Below are positions 49,457 to 57,649 of a DNA stretch of 64,000 bases, in pieces. Made by a program: the position numbers and the translations under genes. Under the pieces are notes generated by a model. The model saw nothing but the letters and a program-made list of their open reading frames with translations, had not been told where the DNA came from and made no database searches. Location of the stretch: assembly GCF_004959925.1 (NCBI RefSeq), contig NZ_SPUW01000001.1:372001-436000 (forward strand), in the 5' to 3' direction. The stretch's first letter is position 1. Each line of letters opens with the position of its first letter. Origin of the DNA: Pseudooceanicola onchidii. Its GTDB lineage: Bacteria > Pseudomonadota > Alphaproteobacteria > Rhodobacterales > Rhodobacteraceae.

Positions 49457-50818
49457 TCAGAAGGCCGACCGGATACCCAGGCTGATCGCCATCTGGCTGC
49501 TGGTGAAATGCGACACGTTCGACGTCGTGCGCTGCGCCGACAGCGTGACCGACGGGGCAAAGCCGCCATAGTCGTACTCGGTGAAGACCATGTCGACATT
49601 GGCGAACCAGGTCTGGTCGTTGCGGCCCCCCGGCACGGCGAAAAGCCCGACGGCATAATCGGGAAACCCTTCGCCCGCCGCGCCCAGCCGCAGGGCCACG
49701 TCCGCAGGGCCGATGCTGTCCTTGGGGCGATAGCTGGCGTAGGCCAGCCAGCGGTCGGACCGTCGGTTGGCGTCACCGCTGTCGGCCACGCGGTAGGTGA
49801 CGGCCAGGTCCAGCTTGCCGCCCTGCGCCAGCGCAAAGCCCAGACCGCCGCGCGCGGTCCAGCCCTGCTGGTCCTGGGCGCGGTTCGGTTGCACGATCCG
49901 CCAGTCGCGGCTGATTCCGCCCTGCAGGCTGAGGCCGTCGCTGATCGCCCGCCCGAAGGTCAGGCCGGTGGTGACGACATCCTGGCGGGGGGCGCCATTC
50001 TGCCAGCTGCGCGCGACGCTGGCTTCGCCGCGCAGACTGACCGGGCCCAGCTTGCGCAGGTGGGTCAGCCCGACCTCGGCGGTGATCGAGGACAGGTCGT
50101 CGTCGGTCACAGTAGGCGCCGCCGCGCGCGACGCCGCGTTCAGCCGCACCTGCCGCGTGCCAAGTGTGACCGAGGCATCCGTGCGCGCCTGTGGTGATCC
50201 GGCCAGCCGGAACCTCACCCGCGCCTCGGCCGTCGCCACCGTACCCGCCAGCGCCTGGGCCGAGGGGCTCAGCTGCCCGACGAAAGGAAGGCCCTCGATC
50301 ACCGACACCGCGCTTTCCGCCCCGTTGTTCACGTTCGACGATGGCGCGATCGACACGTCCATGTCGAAGTGCAACGGGTTCTTGGCGCGCAGGATGCGAT
50401 AATCGCGCACCACCACCTGTTCGTGCTGCTTCGTCGGCGCGAAGGCCAGCGACCGCCGCAGCCAGATTTGCGCCGCCGTCAGGCTGTCGTCTTCATAGGC
50501 CAGGCGGGCCGCCATCTGGGCCGCCTGGAACTTGTGCATCGGCTTGTCGGCCGCGCGGAAGGCATGGCGCAGGGCGCGCCGGGCCTCCTCGGGGCGGTTC
50601 TGCGCGGCCCGGACGCGGGCCAGCAGAAGGTGGGCAAAGGCGTCTTTCGGGTCGCGCTGCAGCAGGCCTGTCGCGACCTCCTCGGCCAGGTCGGTGCGGC
50701 CCTGCATCAGCGCCGTCACCCCGATCTCGCGGGCCTGCGCCACGCTGACCTGGTCCGCCCGGGCAGGCGTCACTGCCAGCCCGGCCAGAACCGTCAGGGC
50801 AAGCGCGAGGCGTCGCAC
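49457..50818 (-). CDS. Slam-like outer-membrane protein (surface lipoprotein assembly modifier, DUF560 type)
   Basis: A 453-residue protein: signal peptide about 1-22, a TPR-containing periplasmic region about 25-125 ([40 protein letters not shown]), then a beta-barrel from about 150 to the C-terminal Phe. In Neisseria, Slam proteins move specific lipoproteins such as TbpB across the outer membrane (type XI secretion). The gene starts at GTG one base after the stop of a TbpB-like lipoprotein gene, the exact organisation of Slam-substrate pairs. Low similarity to studied Slams is likely, so function is inferred from architecture and context. Confidence 0.8.
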   Translation of the reverse strand: MRRLALALTVLAGLAVTPARADQVSVAQAREIGVTALMQGRTDLAEEVATGLLQRDPKDAFAHLLLARVRAAQNRPEEARRALRHAFRAADKPMHKFQAAQMAARLAYEDDSLTAAQIWLRRSLAFAPTKQHEQVVVRDYRILRAKNPLHFDMDVSIAPSSNVNNGAESAVSVIEGLPFVGQLSPSAQALAGTVATAEARVRFRLAGSPQARTDASVTLGTRQVRLNAASRAAAPTVTDDDLSSITAEVGLTHLRKLGPVSLRGEASVARSWQNGAPRQDVVTTGLTFGRAISDGLSLQGGISRDWRIVQPNRAQDQQGWTARGGLGFALAQGGKLDLAVTYRVADSGDANRRSDRWLAYASYRPKDSIGPADVALRLGAAGEGFPDYAVGLFAVPGGRNDQTWFANVDMVFTEYDYGGFAPSVTLSAQRTTSNVSHFTSSQMAISLGIRSAF

Positions 50819-50819
50819 C

Positions 50820-51815
50820 CTAGTTCACGTTGTTGCAGATCGGATCGTCGTTAGCCGTACCGCAGCGATCAAGCACGAAGACACCGCGTTCGAATTCGTT
50901 CTCGAGCCCGAGTCCATCGCTGATGTCGATCTGGTCGACCGTCACGACACCGCCGACGGCCGTGGCAGCCACGCCGCCAAAGATCCCGCCGAAGCCGCCG
51001 ATGGTGGTCCCGGTGCGTCCGGCATGTTCCACGGACCCCGTGAAGGTGCCTGTCGTCCCGTCGATTTCGCCCTGGACCAGCACGATGTCCGGCACGGCCA
51101 GGATTCCGCCGTTCACCGCCGGATCGCCGTCAAGGATCTGGCGGTTGCTGATGCTGCCGTTGACCGAATTGTCGCCGAAGCTGACGTTCAGGAAGATGTC
51201 GCCGGTCACGCGCCGCGCCTGGCTGGGCCGGTTCACGGTCGGCACGGTCGGATCGGCAACCGTCTGCAGGTCGTTGGCGGGCGAGGCGGCATCGACGTTC
51301 AGGTTCGTGACCCCGACGTAGTCCCCCGCATAAGACACCAGCCCCTGCGGCTGGCCGCCCGAAGACGGCGCGCTGTAGGTGCCCGAGCGTTCATAGTAGC
51401 CGCCCGAATAGAAATAGTTGAACTGGCCGCCATCACCCGCGACCCCGGCCTTCACCGATTGGCCCGGGTCGGTCGACCGCCGGGTCAGCGCGGTAAAGTG
51501 GCGGTCCAGCGGGTCATCCTGCAAGGTGTAGGCCTGGTAGCCGTTCACATCGAGCGCCGCGTTGCGCTGAAAGCTCGCCACGATCGGGGTGGCGTCAAAG
51601 CCTTCAAGCGTCAGGCTCAGCGTGCCACTGTCGGGATCGTAGACCGCGTTTGTCAGATTGTTCGCAAGCGACGCGGGGATGCCGTTGACGGTGTCATCGC
51701 CCGGGGTGCCCGTGCCGCCGCCATCGTCGGTGTTGTCGAACGGATTGGTGCCGTTGCCTCCGCAGCTCGCCATGGCGAGCATCGCCAGCAGAGCTGCCGT
51801 TGTTTTCCTGATCAT
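50820..51815 (-). CDS. TbpB-like surface lipoprotein, predicted Slam substrate
   Basis: A 331-residue lipoprotein: lipobox MASC (lipidated Cys18), then a long disordered Gly/Thr/Asp linker ([23 protein letters not shown]). Beta-rich sequence in the C-terminal half (about 190-310, with [16 protein letters not shown] and [17 protein letters not shown]) resembles the transferrin-binding-protein beta-barrel lobe. The GFGG-type motif is usual in these lobes. It is followed by the Slam-like gene in an overlapping-type arrangement. The ligand is unknown; iron or a host/environmental protein would be guesses. ATG 51815 is preceded by GATGAGGCAG. Confidence 0.82.
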   Translation of the reverse strand: MIRKTTAALLAMLAMASCGGNGTNPFDNTDDGGGTGTPGDDTVNGIPASLANNLTNAVYDPDSGTLSLTLEGFDATPIVASFQRNAALDVNGYQAYTLQDDPLDRHFTALTRRSTDPGQSVKAGVAGDGGQFNYFYSGGYYERSGTYSAPSSGGQPQGLVSYAGDYVGVTNLNVDAASPANDLQTVADPTVPTVNRPSQARRVTGDIFLNVSFGDNSVNGSISNRQILDGDPAVNGGILAVPDIVLVQGEIDGTTGTFTGSVEHAGRTGTTIGGFGGIFGGVAATAVGGVVTVDQIDISDGLGLENEFERGVFVLDRCGTANDDPICNNVN

Positions 51816-52022
51816 ATGCCTGCCTCATGTGCCATTTGCGGCGCATTGTTTTGCAGGCAAGATCAACCGGATGTGCCGCAAAGTCAATCCTGCAAGGGTG
51901 AATGCGCCATGGTGCGGCCCAAATGCCCTACCGTATCTGGTGGTGATTGCCCGGGCGCCCCGCTATATACTGTAGCTATCGCCACCCTTGGGAATCACCA
52001 GACGCCGCCGGAGGATCCGTTC

Positions 52023-52814
52023 ATGCGCCAATACCACGACCAGCTTCGCACCGTGCTGGAGCATGGCACCCCCTCGACCGACCGCACCGGCACCGGCACG
52101 ACCTCCTATTTCGGGCTGCAGGCGCGCTATCCGCTGTCCGAGGGCTTTCCGCTGGTCACCACCAAGAAGCTGCACCTGAAATCCATCGTTCACGAGCTGC
52201 TCTGGTTCCTGTCGGGCGACACCAACATCCGGTATCTCAAGGAAAATGGCGTCTCCATCTGGGACGAATGGGCGGATGAGAACGGCGACCTCGGCCCTGT
52301 CTACGGCTACCAGTGGCGCCACTGGCCCACTCCCGTGGGCGAGGTCGACCAGATCGCCAAGCTGGTCGAGATGATCCGCAAGACCCCGGACTCGCGCCGC
52401 CTGATCGTCTCGGCCTGGAACCCGGCCGAGGTCGACCAGATGGCGCTGCCGCCCTGCCACACGCTCTGGCAAGTGCGGATCGCGGGAGGCAAGCTGCACC
52501 TCCAGCTCTACCAGCGCTCGGCCGACATGTTCCTGGGCGTGCCCTTCAACATCGCCTCCTACGCGCTGCTGCTGGTGATGCTGGCCCATGTCACGGGCTA
52601 TGAGCCCGGCGATTTCGTGCATTCCATCGGCGACGCGCACATCTATTCCAACCACATGGACCAGGTGGCCCTGCAGCTGACCCGCACGCCGCATCCGCTG
52701 CCGACCATGCGGCTGACGCGCGAGGTCTCGTCCATCTTCGACTTCAGGTATGAAGATTTCGTGTTCGAGGGTTACGCCCCCGACGCGGCGATCAAGGCCC
52801 CGGTGGCGGTATGA
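52023..52814 (+). CDS. thyA: Thymidylate synthase
   Basis: A 263-residue enzyme, the length of E. coli ThyA. It methylates dUMP to dTMP with methylene-tetrahydrofolate. The catalytic Cys145 lies in LPPCHTLWQ, and the folate and dUMP signatures ([44 protein letters not shown]) are intact. ATG 52023 has GGAGGATCC. A frame that opens 1.5 kb earlier is an artefact of the antisense strand of the Slam-like region. It overlaps folA by four bases, coupling it to the enzyme that regenerates tetrahydrofolate. Confidence 0.97.
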   Translation: MRQYHDQLRTVLEHGTPSTDRTGTGTTSYFGLQARYPLSEGFPLVTTKKLHLKSIVHELLWFLSGDTNIRYLKENGVSIWDEWADENGDLGPVYGYQWRHWPTPVGEVDQIAKLVEMIRKTPDSRRLIVSAWNPAEVDQMALPPCHTLWQVRIAGGKLHLQLYQRSADMFLGVPFNIASYALLLVMLAHVTGYEPGDFVHSIGDAHIYSNHMDQVALQLTRTPHPLPTMRLTREVSSIFDFRYEDFVFEGYAPDAAIKAPVAV

Positions 52815-53281
52815 TCACCCTCATCGTCGCCCGCGACCGCAACGGCGCCATCGGTCGGGACGGGGACATCCCTTGGCACCTGCCGGGCGATCTGAAGATG
52901 TTCCAGCGCGAAACCACCGGAGGCGCCGTCATCATGGGCCGCGCCACATGGGAAAGCCTGCCGGTCAAGCCTTTGAAGGGGCGCCTGAATATCGTCGTCT
53001 CGCGGGATCCTTCGTTGGCCGAACACGTGGTCGGATCGGTGGCCGAGGCCGTCGCGCTGGCCCGTGCAGAGGGCTATTTCCGGCTGTACGGGATCGGAGG
53101 GGCGGGGATCTATCGCGAGATGCTGCCGCTGGCGCACCGGCTGCTGCTGACCGAGGTCGACTGCGCGGTCGAGGGCGCGGATACGTGGTTTCCCGAGGTG
53201 GATGAGGGAGAGTGGCGGGAGATCTCATCCCTGCCGGGCGAGGGGGAATTGGGATATTTGGTAAGGGAGTTGGGGAGGTGA
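52811..53281 (+). CDS. folA: Dihydrofolate reductase
   Basis: A 156-residue DHFR that reduces dihydrofolate with NADPH. The catalytic acid is Asp27 in [12 protein letters not shown]; the cofactor motif GRATWESLP and the loop [12 protein letters not shown] are present. The start overlaps the thyA stop as ATGA. The last bases of folA overlap a GTG that opens the AT-rich DUF6602 gene, which may therefore be co-expressed. The trimethoprim target of this organism. Confidence 0.96.
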   Translation: MITLIVARDRNGAIGRDGDIPWHLPGDLKMFQRETTGGAVIMGRATWESLPVKPLKGRLNIVVSRDPSLAEHVVGSVAEAVALARAEGYFRLYGIGGAGIYREMLPLAHRLLLTEVDCAVEGADTWFPEVDEGEWREISSLPGEGELGYLVRELGR

Positions 53282-54108
53282 GTGGTCTAAGGGATTATCT
53301 GAAATCGGAGTCCGATGAGCTGCGAATGTTCTTTCAACGAGCCAGTTTCGAAGGCAGAGGCACGCCCTCCGACGTCTCTGATAGAAGGGAAGGGCATTTT
53401 CAGAGAGTCCTATCGCGCTACCTTATGCCGGGCCAAAGAATTGCAAAAGGAGGTTTGGTTGGGGTTGATGGTTATAAGTCACAATCCATCGATTGTGTGG
53501 TTTTGAGTTCTGGTCATCCCTCTTTGGTTGATCAGAACGGTGACATCAGTTTGATTTTGGCCGAAGGTGTAGATGCCGCCATAGAAGTAAAGCCTGATAT
53601 ATCTAATAAGGTTGAGCTTAGGCGTGCGTTGGCGCAAGGGATTTCGGTGAAGAAAATATTTAGGCAACGCACTGGTCTATTGGATTTGACTTGGGCGTTT
53701 GAAGGGCGTGAAGACATGTCCGCAAAAGACTTTGCTCATAGAATTCCATTTATCATATTTGCTACTCGCACATACTCAGATTACGAGAAGCTAATTCGCG
53801 AGGTGTGCGATTATTACTTGGAGTTCAATGTTCCGAGGTCTCAGCAGTTCGATATGATTGTTGTCAATCATGGCGGAGTATTGATAAACGTGGCTCCGAA
53901 CAGCTTGCACATCAACGATAAGCAGAGATCAATGATTTGGGTTCCGGTTTCAGAAAATTCATTTGGTTTTTTTCTTTCAATCTTCCTGAAGTACCCGATG
54001 AGTGAGGCCGCTATTGGAGGAAACGTCCTTTCGAGTTACATTAGCTTTGGGACGCAAAGCGCTAAGCACGTCCCTGAAGTAGACGAAATCCTTCTTCAAC
54101 TTGGTTGA
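53278..54108 (+). CDS. DUF6602-type protein with PD-(D/E)xK-like motif, probably imported
   Basis: A 276-residue protein with base composition far more AT-rich than its neighbours, a sign of transfer. The segment SIDCVVLSSG followed by EGVDAAIEVKPDIS gives the D-x(n)-ExK pattern of PD-(D/E)xK nucleases, as in the DUF6602 family often found near defence genes. An upstream YLMPGQRIAKGGLVG-type strand is typical of the fold. It begins at GTG 53278 overlapping the folA stop (GTGA). There is no partner methylase, helicase or toxin-antitoxin in view, so its role, solitary defence nuclease or otherwise, is undetermined. Confidence 0.72.
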   Translation: MSGLRDYLKSESDELRMFFQRASFEGRGTPSDVSDRREGHFQRVLSRYLMPGQRIAKGGLVGVDGYKSQSIDCVVLSSGHPSLVDQNGDISLILAEGVDAAIEVKPDISNKVELRRALAQGISVKKIFRQRTGLLDLTWAFEGREDMSAKDFAHRIPFIIFATRTYSDYEKLIREVCDYYLEFNVPRSQQFDMIVVNHGGVLINVAPNSLHINDKQRSMIWVPVSENSFGFFLSIFLKYPMSEAAIGGNVLSSYISFGTQSAKHVPEVDEILLQLG

Positions 54109-54141
54109 AGAGATTTTGAACACTTTATCTTTAGGCGATTT

Positions 54142-54162
54142 CCCGGGGCGACCAGCCCCGGG
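54142..54162 (+). terminator. Hairpin after the DUF6602 gene
   Basis: CCCGGGGC (54142-54149) pairs with GCCCCGGG (54155-54162) around GACCA, 33 bases after the stop. There is no U-run, so termination is uncertain. Confidence 0.4.
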
Positions 54163-54173
54163 CCGCGCCCGAC

Positions 54174-54465
54174 CCTCCCCCGGGAGGGCGCATTGGCGAC
54201 GTCTCCCGCCGCAAAACCCCAGCTATAAGCTTTTGAGATAAAACGCAGACCACAATCGCCCCGAAGCGCCCTCCCAGGGTCGCGCGCGACCCTCACCGCC
54301 TCTGACCCGCGCCCGCCGGGGCTCCGCCCGTTTGGGCCTCGGTCCGTCCACTGGACGGCCCTCCGCTACGCGGACCGGCCCTCACCCCTCCCCCGGGAGT
54401 GCGCATTGGCGACGTCATCCACGACTCAACCAAACCAAAATGCTTCTGAGATAAACCGCAGACCA
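54174..54465. repeat. Direct duplication of an intergenic block, period 213 bases
   Basis: Copy 1 starts at 54174 and copy 2 at 54387. The first 30 bases (CCTCCCCCGGGAG...GCGACGTC) differ at one position, and a second block with TGAGATAAA..CGCAGACCA (54231 and 54444) keeps the same offset. A third, looser match to AGGGTCG follows at a longer offset. Confidence 0.75.
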
Positions 54466-54608
54466 GAAGCGTCCTAAAGCACTCCCCTGCGCTTCGCGCG
54501 TTCGAGGCGGAAACGCTCCGCCGGAGCGTTTCCGAGACGCCTCTCACCCCAGGGTCGGGCGCGGCCCTCATCGCTTTTGGCGAACGTCCGCCGCACGCTC
54601 CGATCCGT

Positions 54609-54674
54609 GTAGGGCGGGGTTCACCCCGCCATGGCCCCGCTCGCATCGCGTCGGCGGGGTAAACCCCGCCCTAC
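54609..54674. repeat. Inverted pair of REP-like units
   Basis: A 22-base unit beginning GTAGGGCGGGG (54609-54630) is followed 22 bases later by its near-exact inverse (54653-54674). Each unit is itself palindromic (CGGGGT/ACCCCG). The same unit occurs exactly at 59311-59332 and 59347-59368. Confidence 0.85.
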
Positions 54675-54802
54675 CGGGCATCGGCGACACAAGCGGTATT
54701 CGCGTGATGCCGCGCTGCAAGGTTCGACGCGGTGCCAGCCAAGGATCAATCCACTTTTCCGTCCCGGCCGTACACAGTGTGACACCATCGGAAAAATCGC
54801 CC

Positions 54803-55216
54803 ATGCAAACCCTGACACTCTACCTTTCCACCGCGCTGATCTTCCTCGGCCTCGATGCGATCATGCTGAAGAACGTGATGCGGCCGCTGTTTGAGACGCG
54901 GATCTCGGACCTGCTGCTCGAGGATCTGCGGCTGGCCCCGGCGGCCGTGTTCTACCTGTTCTACGTCGGTGGCGTGATCTGGTTCGTGTCGCTGCCCGCG
55001 CTCAAGCAGGATGTGCCGGTGCAGGCGCTGTTGCAGGGGGCCCTGATCGGGGCGATGGCCTATGGCACCTACGAATTCACGAATTACGCCACGCTCAAGG
55101 ACTGGGCGCCCAAGATGGTCGCGGTCGACCTGATCTGGGGCACGGTGCTGACCGGCACCTCGGCCTGGCTGGGGGTGCTCATCACCCGGGCGATTTTCGG
55201 CGGCGCGCCCGACTGA
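54803..55216 (+). CDS. DUF2177 family membrane protein
   Basis: A 137-residue inner-membrane protein with four hydrophobic segments. LTLYLSTALIFLGLDAIMLKNVMRPLFETRI, PAAVFYLFYVGGVIWFVSLPAL, GALIGAMAYGTYEFTNYATLKDW and VDLIWGTVLTGTSAWLGVLI all fit DUF2177, a family of unknown function. ATG 54803 is chosen because it begins the first helix; the longer frame adds an implausible Arg/Ser-rich leader. It follows the repeat region and is probably monocistronic. Confidence 0.85.
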   Translation: MQTLTLYLSTALIFLGLDAIMLKNVMRPLFETRISDLLLEDLRLAPAAVFYLFYVGGVIWFVSLPALKQDVPVQALLQGALIGAMAYGTYEFTNYATLKDWAPKMVAVDLIWGTVLTGTSAWLGVLITRAIFGGAPD

Positions 55217-55297
55217 CGCATTTGCTTTTGCCTTTTCGGAGGGGGCTGTTAATCTGGCGCCAATCAGCCAGACGGCATTTCCGACGAGGGCAGCCAT

Positions 55298-55582
55298 ATG
55301 AAGAAACTCTTTATCACCGCGGGCTTCGGGCTTTTGGCCATGGCCGCACCGGCGGCCGCGGACGCCAAGCTTTTCCCCTATCCCGCCAAGGCGAACTACT
55401 GCCCCGAAGGGCTTCAGCCCATCCAGATGGGCGGCGTGATCTGCTGCGGCGTGCCGAACCAGTCGGTGACCTATTCGCAGTACCAGGCCCATCCGGCCCC
55501 CCGCCGCGTCTATCGCGCGCAGCACTGGGACGGATCGAAGTCGCCGCAGGGGTGGGACGGGTCGAAATCCCCCCGCTACTGA
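55298..55582 (+). CDS. Small exported protein with WDGSKSP repeats
   Basis: A 94-residue protein: signal peptide about 1-22 (MKKLFITAGFGLLAMAAPAAADA), a short domain with cysteines (NYCPEGLQPIQMGGVICCGVP), and a C-terminal tandem repeat WDGSKSP-QG-WDGSKSP. The CC pair and the spacing hint at disulfide bonding or metal binding in the periplasm. No family is recognised. It is followed by a strong terminator, so it is probably expressed as a single gene. Confidence 0.75.
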   Translation: MKKLFITAGFGLLAMAAPAAADAKLFPYPAKANYCPEGLQPIQMGGVICCGVPNQSVTYSQYQAHPAPRRVYRAQHWDGSKSPQGWDGSKSPRY

Positions 55583-55603
55583 CGCGGTCGCGACTGTTGC
55601 TTC

Positions 55604-55628
55604 AAGGCGCCCTCCGGGGCGCCTTTTT
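55604..55628 (+). terminator. Rho-independent terminator
   Basis: AAGGCGCCC (55604-55612) pairs with GGGCGCCTT (55617-55625) around TCCG, followed by TTT. It ends the transcript of the WDGSKSP-repeat protein. Confidence 0.88.
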
Positions 55629-55721
55629 CATGTGCGCTTTTCGGGGGCGCAGGGTGGCGATTTTCTTCGCCCGGGTGTCTTGAATCTGTTACATTGGGGC
55701 TGAACCGAAAGCAGGCCCAAG

Positions 55722-56012
55722 ATGTTGCGTCCCGTTTGTCTGACCCTGACCCTGGCGTTGTGCAGCCCCGCGATGGCCAACCCGATCGCAGAGGTGATCT
55801 GCGAGCCGACCGCGCGGATGAAGGAAAAGCTGACCCGCCAGCTGCGCAGCGAACGTCAGAGCATGGGCCTGCGCGGCCCCGAACAGGTGGTCGAGGTCTG
55901 GACCGACCAGCGCGGAGACTGGACGATGGTCATCACCTATGCCAGCGGTCAAAGCTGCATCGTGGCAATGGGAGAGGCCTGGACGGACACCGGCCGAAAA
56001 GACCCGGCCTGA
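55722..56012 (+). CDS. Small exported hypothetical protein
   Basis: A 96-residue protein with a signal peptide (MLRPVCLTLTLALCSPAMA). The mature domain of about 77 residues contains two cysteines (EVICEP and QSCIVA) and a beta-type segment (EQVVEVWTDQRGDWTMVITYASGQSC). No family name is certain, although similar small periplasmic proteins occur in Rhodobacterales. No strong ribosome binding site precedes ATG 55722. It converges with cspA, 51 bases between stops. Confidence 0.7.
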   Translation: MLRPVCLTLTLALCSPAMANPIAEVICEPTARMKEKLTRQLRSERQSMGLRGPEQVVEVWTDQRGDWTMVITYASGQSCIVAMGEAWTDTGRKDPA

Positions 56013-56063
56013 AGCGCCCGGGTCACGCGTTGGGCATGAGGTCACGCACAGGGCATGACGATA

Positions 56064-56270
56064 TCACAGGGGCTTGATGTCTCCGGCCATCTTGCGGCCA
56101 TCGCGCCCGTCGAGAAGTTCGAACGTGACTTTCTGATTGTCCGCCAGGCCCGTCAAACCGGACCGTTCCACGGCGGAGATATGGACGAACACGTCCTTGC
56201 CCCCGTCTTCCGGCTCAATAAAGCCGTAGCCTTTTGTCGTGTTAAACCACTTTACGGTGCCATTCGGCAT
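56064..56270 (-). CDS. cspA: Cold-shock domain protein
   Basis: A 68-residue single cold-shock domain. RNP1 is KGYGFIEP and RNP2 is DVFVHIS, both needed for single-stranded RNA/DNA binding; it acts as an RNA chaperone that melts secondary structure. GAAGGAGACGCGGC before ATG 56270 is a good ribosome binding site; the 26-codon upstream extension is rejected. It is divergent from the ArsC-like gene, with a 180-base shared upstream region. Cold inducibility is typical of the family, but not all alphaproteobacterial copies respond. Confidence 0.93.
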   Translation of the reverse strand: MPNGTVKWFNTTKGYGFIEPEDGGKDVFVHISAVERSGLTGLADNQKVTFELLDGRDGRKMAGDIKPL

Positions 56271-56450
56271 GCCGCGTCTCCTTCTGGTACTTCGATACTT
56301 CCCCTGCAGATCAGCGAAGGGGGACCGGGCCGCAAACGTCCCGATCACGGACAGGAGACTGCGGAGCCCATGTAAAAATCAAGCAAAACGGTGATGAATT
56401 CGGGCCGATTGTTACCTATGTCATCACAAACGCCCAAACGGACGGAAACA

Positions 56451-56765
56451 ATGCAGCTCTATGGTCTGAAAAATTGTGACACCTGCCGCGCCGCGCGCAA
56501 GGCGTTGCCGGATGCGGAATTCGTCGATGTCAGGGATTCGGGCGTGCCGCCTGCGATTCTTTCCACCGCGCTCGACACCTTCGGAGAGGCGCTGGTGAAT
56601 CGCAAATCCACCACCTGGCGGGGGCTGGACGATGCCGCCCGCGCCCGGCCCCCGCTGGAGCTACTGCAGGACAATCCGACCCTGATGAAGCGCCCGCTGA
56701 TTGTCGACGGCGACCGGATGGTGCTGGGCTGGACCAAGGCCGCGCAAACCGAAATGGGCGTCTGA
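56451..56765 (+). CDS. ArsC/Spx family thioredoxin-fold protein
   Basis: A 104-residue protein of the ArsC/Spx/YffB family. The N-terminal YGLKNCDTCRAA carries a CxxC (Cys9, Cys12), and RPLIVDGDRMVLGW near the C-terminus is typical of YffB/ArsC-like proteins. True arsenate reductases need an Arg trio and a single Cys, so arsenate reduction is not assured; a thiol-oxidoreductase or regulatory role is likelier. ATG 56451 starts the fold correctly. It overlaps no gene and is followed after one base by the four-helix membrane gene. Confidence 0.87.
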   Translation: MQLYGLKNCDTCRAARKALPDAEFVDVRDSGVPPAILSTALDTFGEALVNRKSTTWRGLDDAARARPPLELLQDNPTLMKRPLIVDGDRMVLGWTKAAQTEMGV

Positions 56766-56766
56766 G

Positions 56767-57135
56767 ATGCGCAGCGCGGCGCTGATCCTTGGCCTGATCG
56801 GTGGTTTGATGGGGCTGCTCGTGGGGATCGTCAGCTATGGCTACACCACCGCGATCGACCACTTCGGTGAGGTCGAGGGGCTGTTCGAACAGGTGGCCAA
56901 CGTCGATGCGATCCGCGCCGCTTCGGTGATCGCGCCGATATTGGCCCTGGCCGGGGCAGGCATGGCGCCGCATCGCGCCCTTGTCGGCGGGTTGCTTCTG
57001 ATCGTGTCGGTCGTGGGCATGTACATGGGGATGGGCCTTGGGTTCTTCACCCTCTGGCCCATGGCCTTCTGCGGCGTGGCCGGGATCATGGCGTTGGCTG
57101 CAGGGCGCCCGGATGAACCGAAGGCGCATTTCTGA
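56767..57135 (+). CDS. Four-helix membrane protein of unknown function
   Basis: A 122-residue integral membrane protein with about four hydrophobic helices (AALILGLIGGLMGLLVGIVSYGY, IAPILALAGAGMAP, ALVGGLLLIVSVVGMYMGMGLGFFTLWP, AFCGVAGIMALAAG). Its start is one base after the ArsC-like stop, so the two are probably co-transcribed. Its last 50 bases overlap the 3' end of the bufD gene on the opposite strand, so RNA from both could base-pair. No family is recognised. Confidence 0.7.
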   Translation: MRSAALILGLIGGLMGLLVGIVSYGYTTAIDHFGEVEGLFEQVANVDAIRAASVIAPILALAGAGMAPHRALVGGLLLIVSVVGMYMGMGLGFFTLWPMAFCGVAGIMALAAGRPDEPKAHF

Positions 57136-57649
57136 AGACCAGCCGGTCCAGCGACAGCACGCCGCCGCCCAGCACGACAAGCGTTGCCAGCAGCGTCACC
57201 CAGAAGGCCCGCTGATCCAGGATCAACGCATCCGGCACCTTGTCGAACCACGCCCCAAGTGTTTCGGGATGCGCGATCGCGCCGTGCCCGTAAAGGTCGG
57301 TGAGGCTTTGCACCACCACGAAACCGATCATGCCAAGCGCGGCAAGCCGGGTCAGCAGGCCCAGAACAATCAGCGCGGGCAGGATGAATTCGGCCCAGGT
57401 GCCCGCCGTGACCACGGCCCAGTGGAAGACACCAAGGTTGTCTGGGTTATAGCCCGCGGCCTCGGTCGCCTTGGGAAAGATCTGTGCATAGGCCCCGAGC
57501 GAGGGCGAGAAGATCCCGAACAGACCCGACCCCAGCTTGGTCAGTCCCGAGGCCCAGAAATAGGGCAGCAGCACGGCGGCAAAGGTGAAACGGGCCAGAA
57601 GCGGCAACAGCGGGCTGAGCCGGGCAAGGGGGGCTGTCGGGTCGGTCAT
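57086..57649 (-). CDS. bufD: DoxX family protein of the bufferin operon (BufD)
   Basis: A 187-residue membrane protein with four helices. The DoxX signature FTFAAVLLPYFWASGLTKLG is at the start, a loop of about 40 residues follows, then helices about residues 80-100, 105-120 and 145-165. In bufferin and Hvf-type operons this is the fourth gene, a DoxX protein of unknown but linked function. The start overlaps the stop of bufC by four bases. The 3' end overlaps the convergent membrane gene by 50 bases. Confidence 0.85.
   Translation of the reverse strand: MTDPTAPLARLSPLLPLLARFTFAAVLLPYFWASGLTKLGSGLFGIFSPSLGAYAQIFPKATEAAGYNPDNLGVFHWAVVTAGTWAEFILPALIVLGLLTRLAALGMIGFVVVQSLTDLYGHGAIAHPETLGAWFDKVPDALILDQRAFWVTLLATLVVLGGGVLSLDRLVFRNAPSVHPGALQPTP

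Larger units (their letters stand above)
54109..54802. other. 694-base intergenic region with repeats
   Basis: No supported gene. It holds a GC-rich hairpin at 54142-54162, an imperfect direct duplication (30-base core at 54174 and 54387, 29 of 30 identical, with a second shared block at 54231 and 54444), and an inverted pair of REP-like units at 54609-54674. The promoter of the DUF2177 gene should lie in the last 100 bases. Confidence 0.6.

Noticed and set aside
50532-52022. N-terminal extension of thyA by about 500 codons
   Set aside because: The extension is the antisense of the Slam-like and TbpB-like genes; ThyA has its family-standard start and ribosome binding site at 52023.
56391-56450. 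Longer start for the ArsC/Spx-like gene
   Set aside because: The added 20 residues (MMNSGRLLPMSSQTPKRTET) lie before the first beta strand of the thioredoxin fold and have no ribosome binding site.
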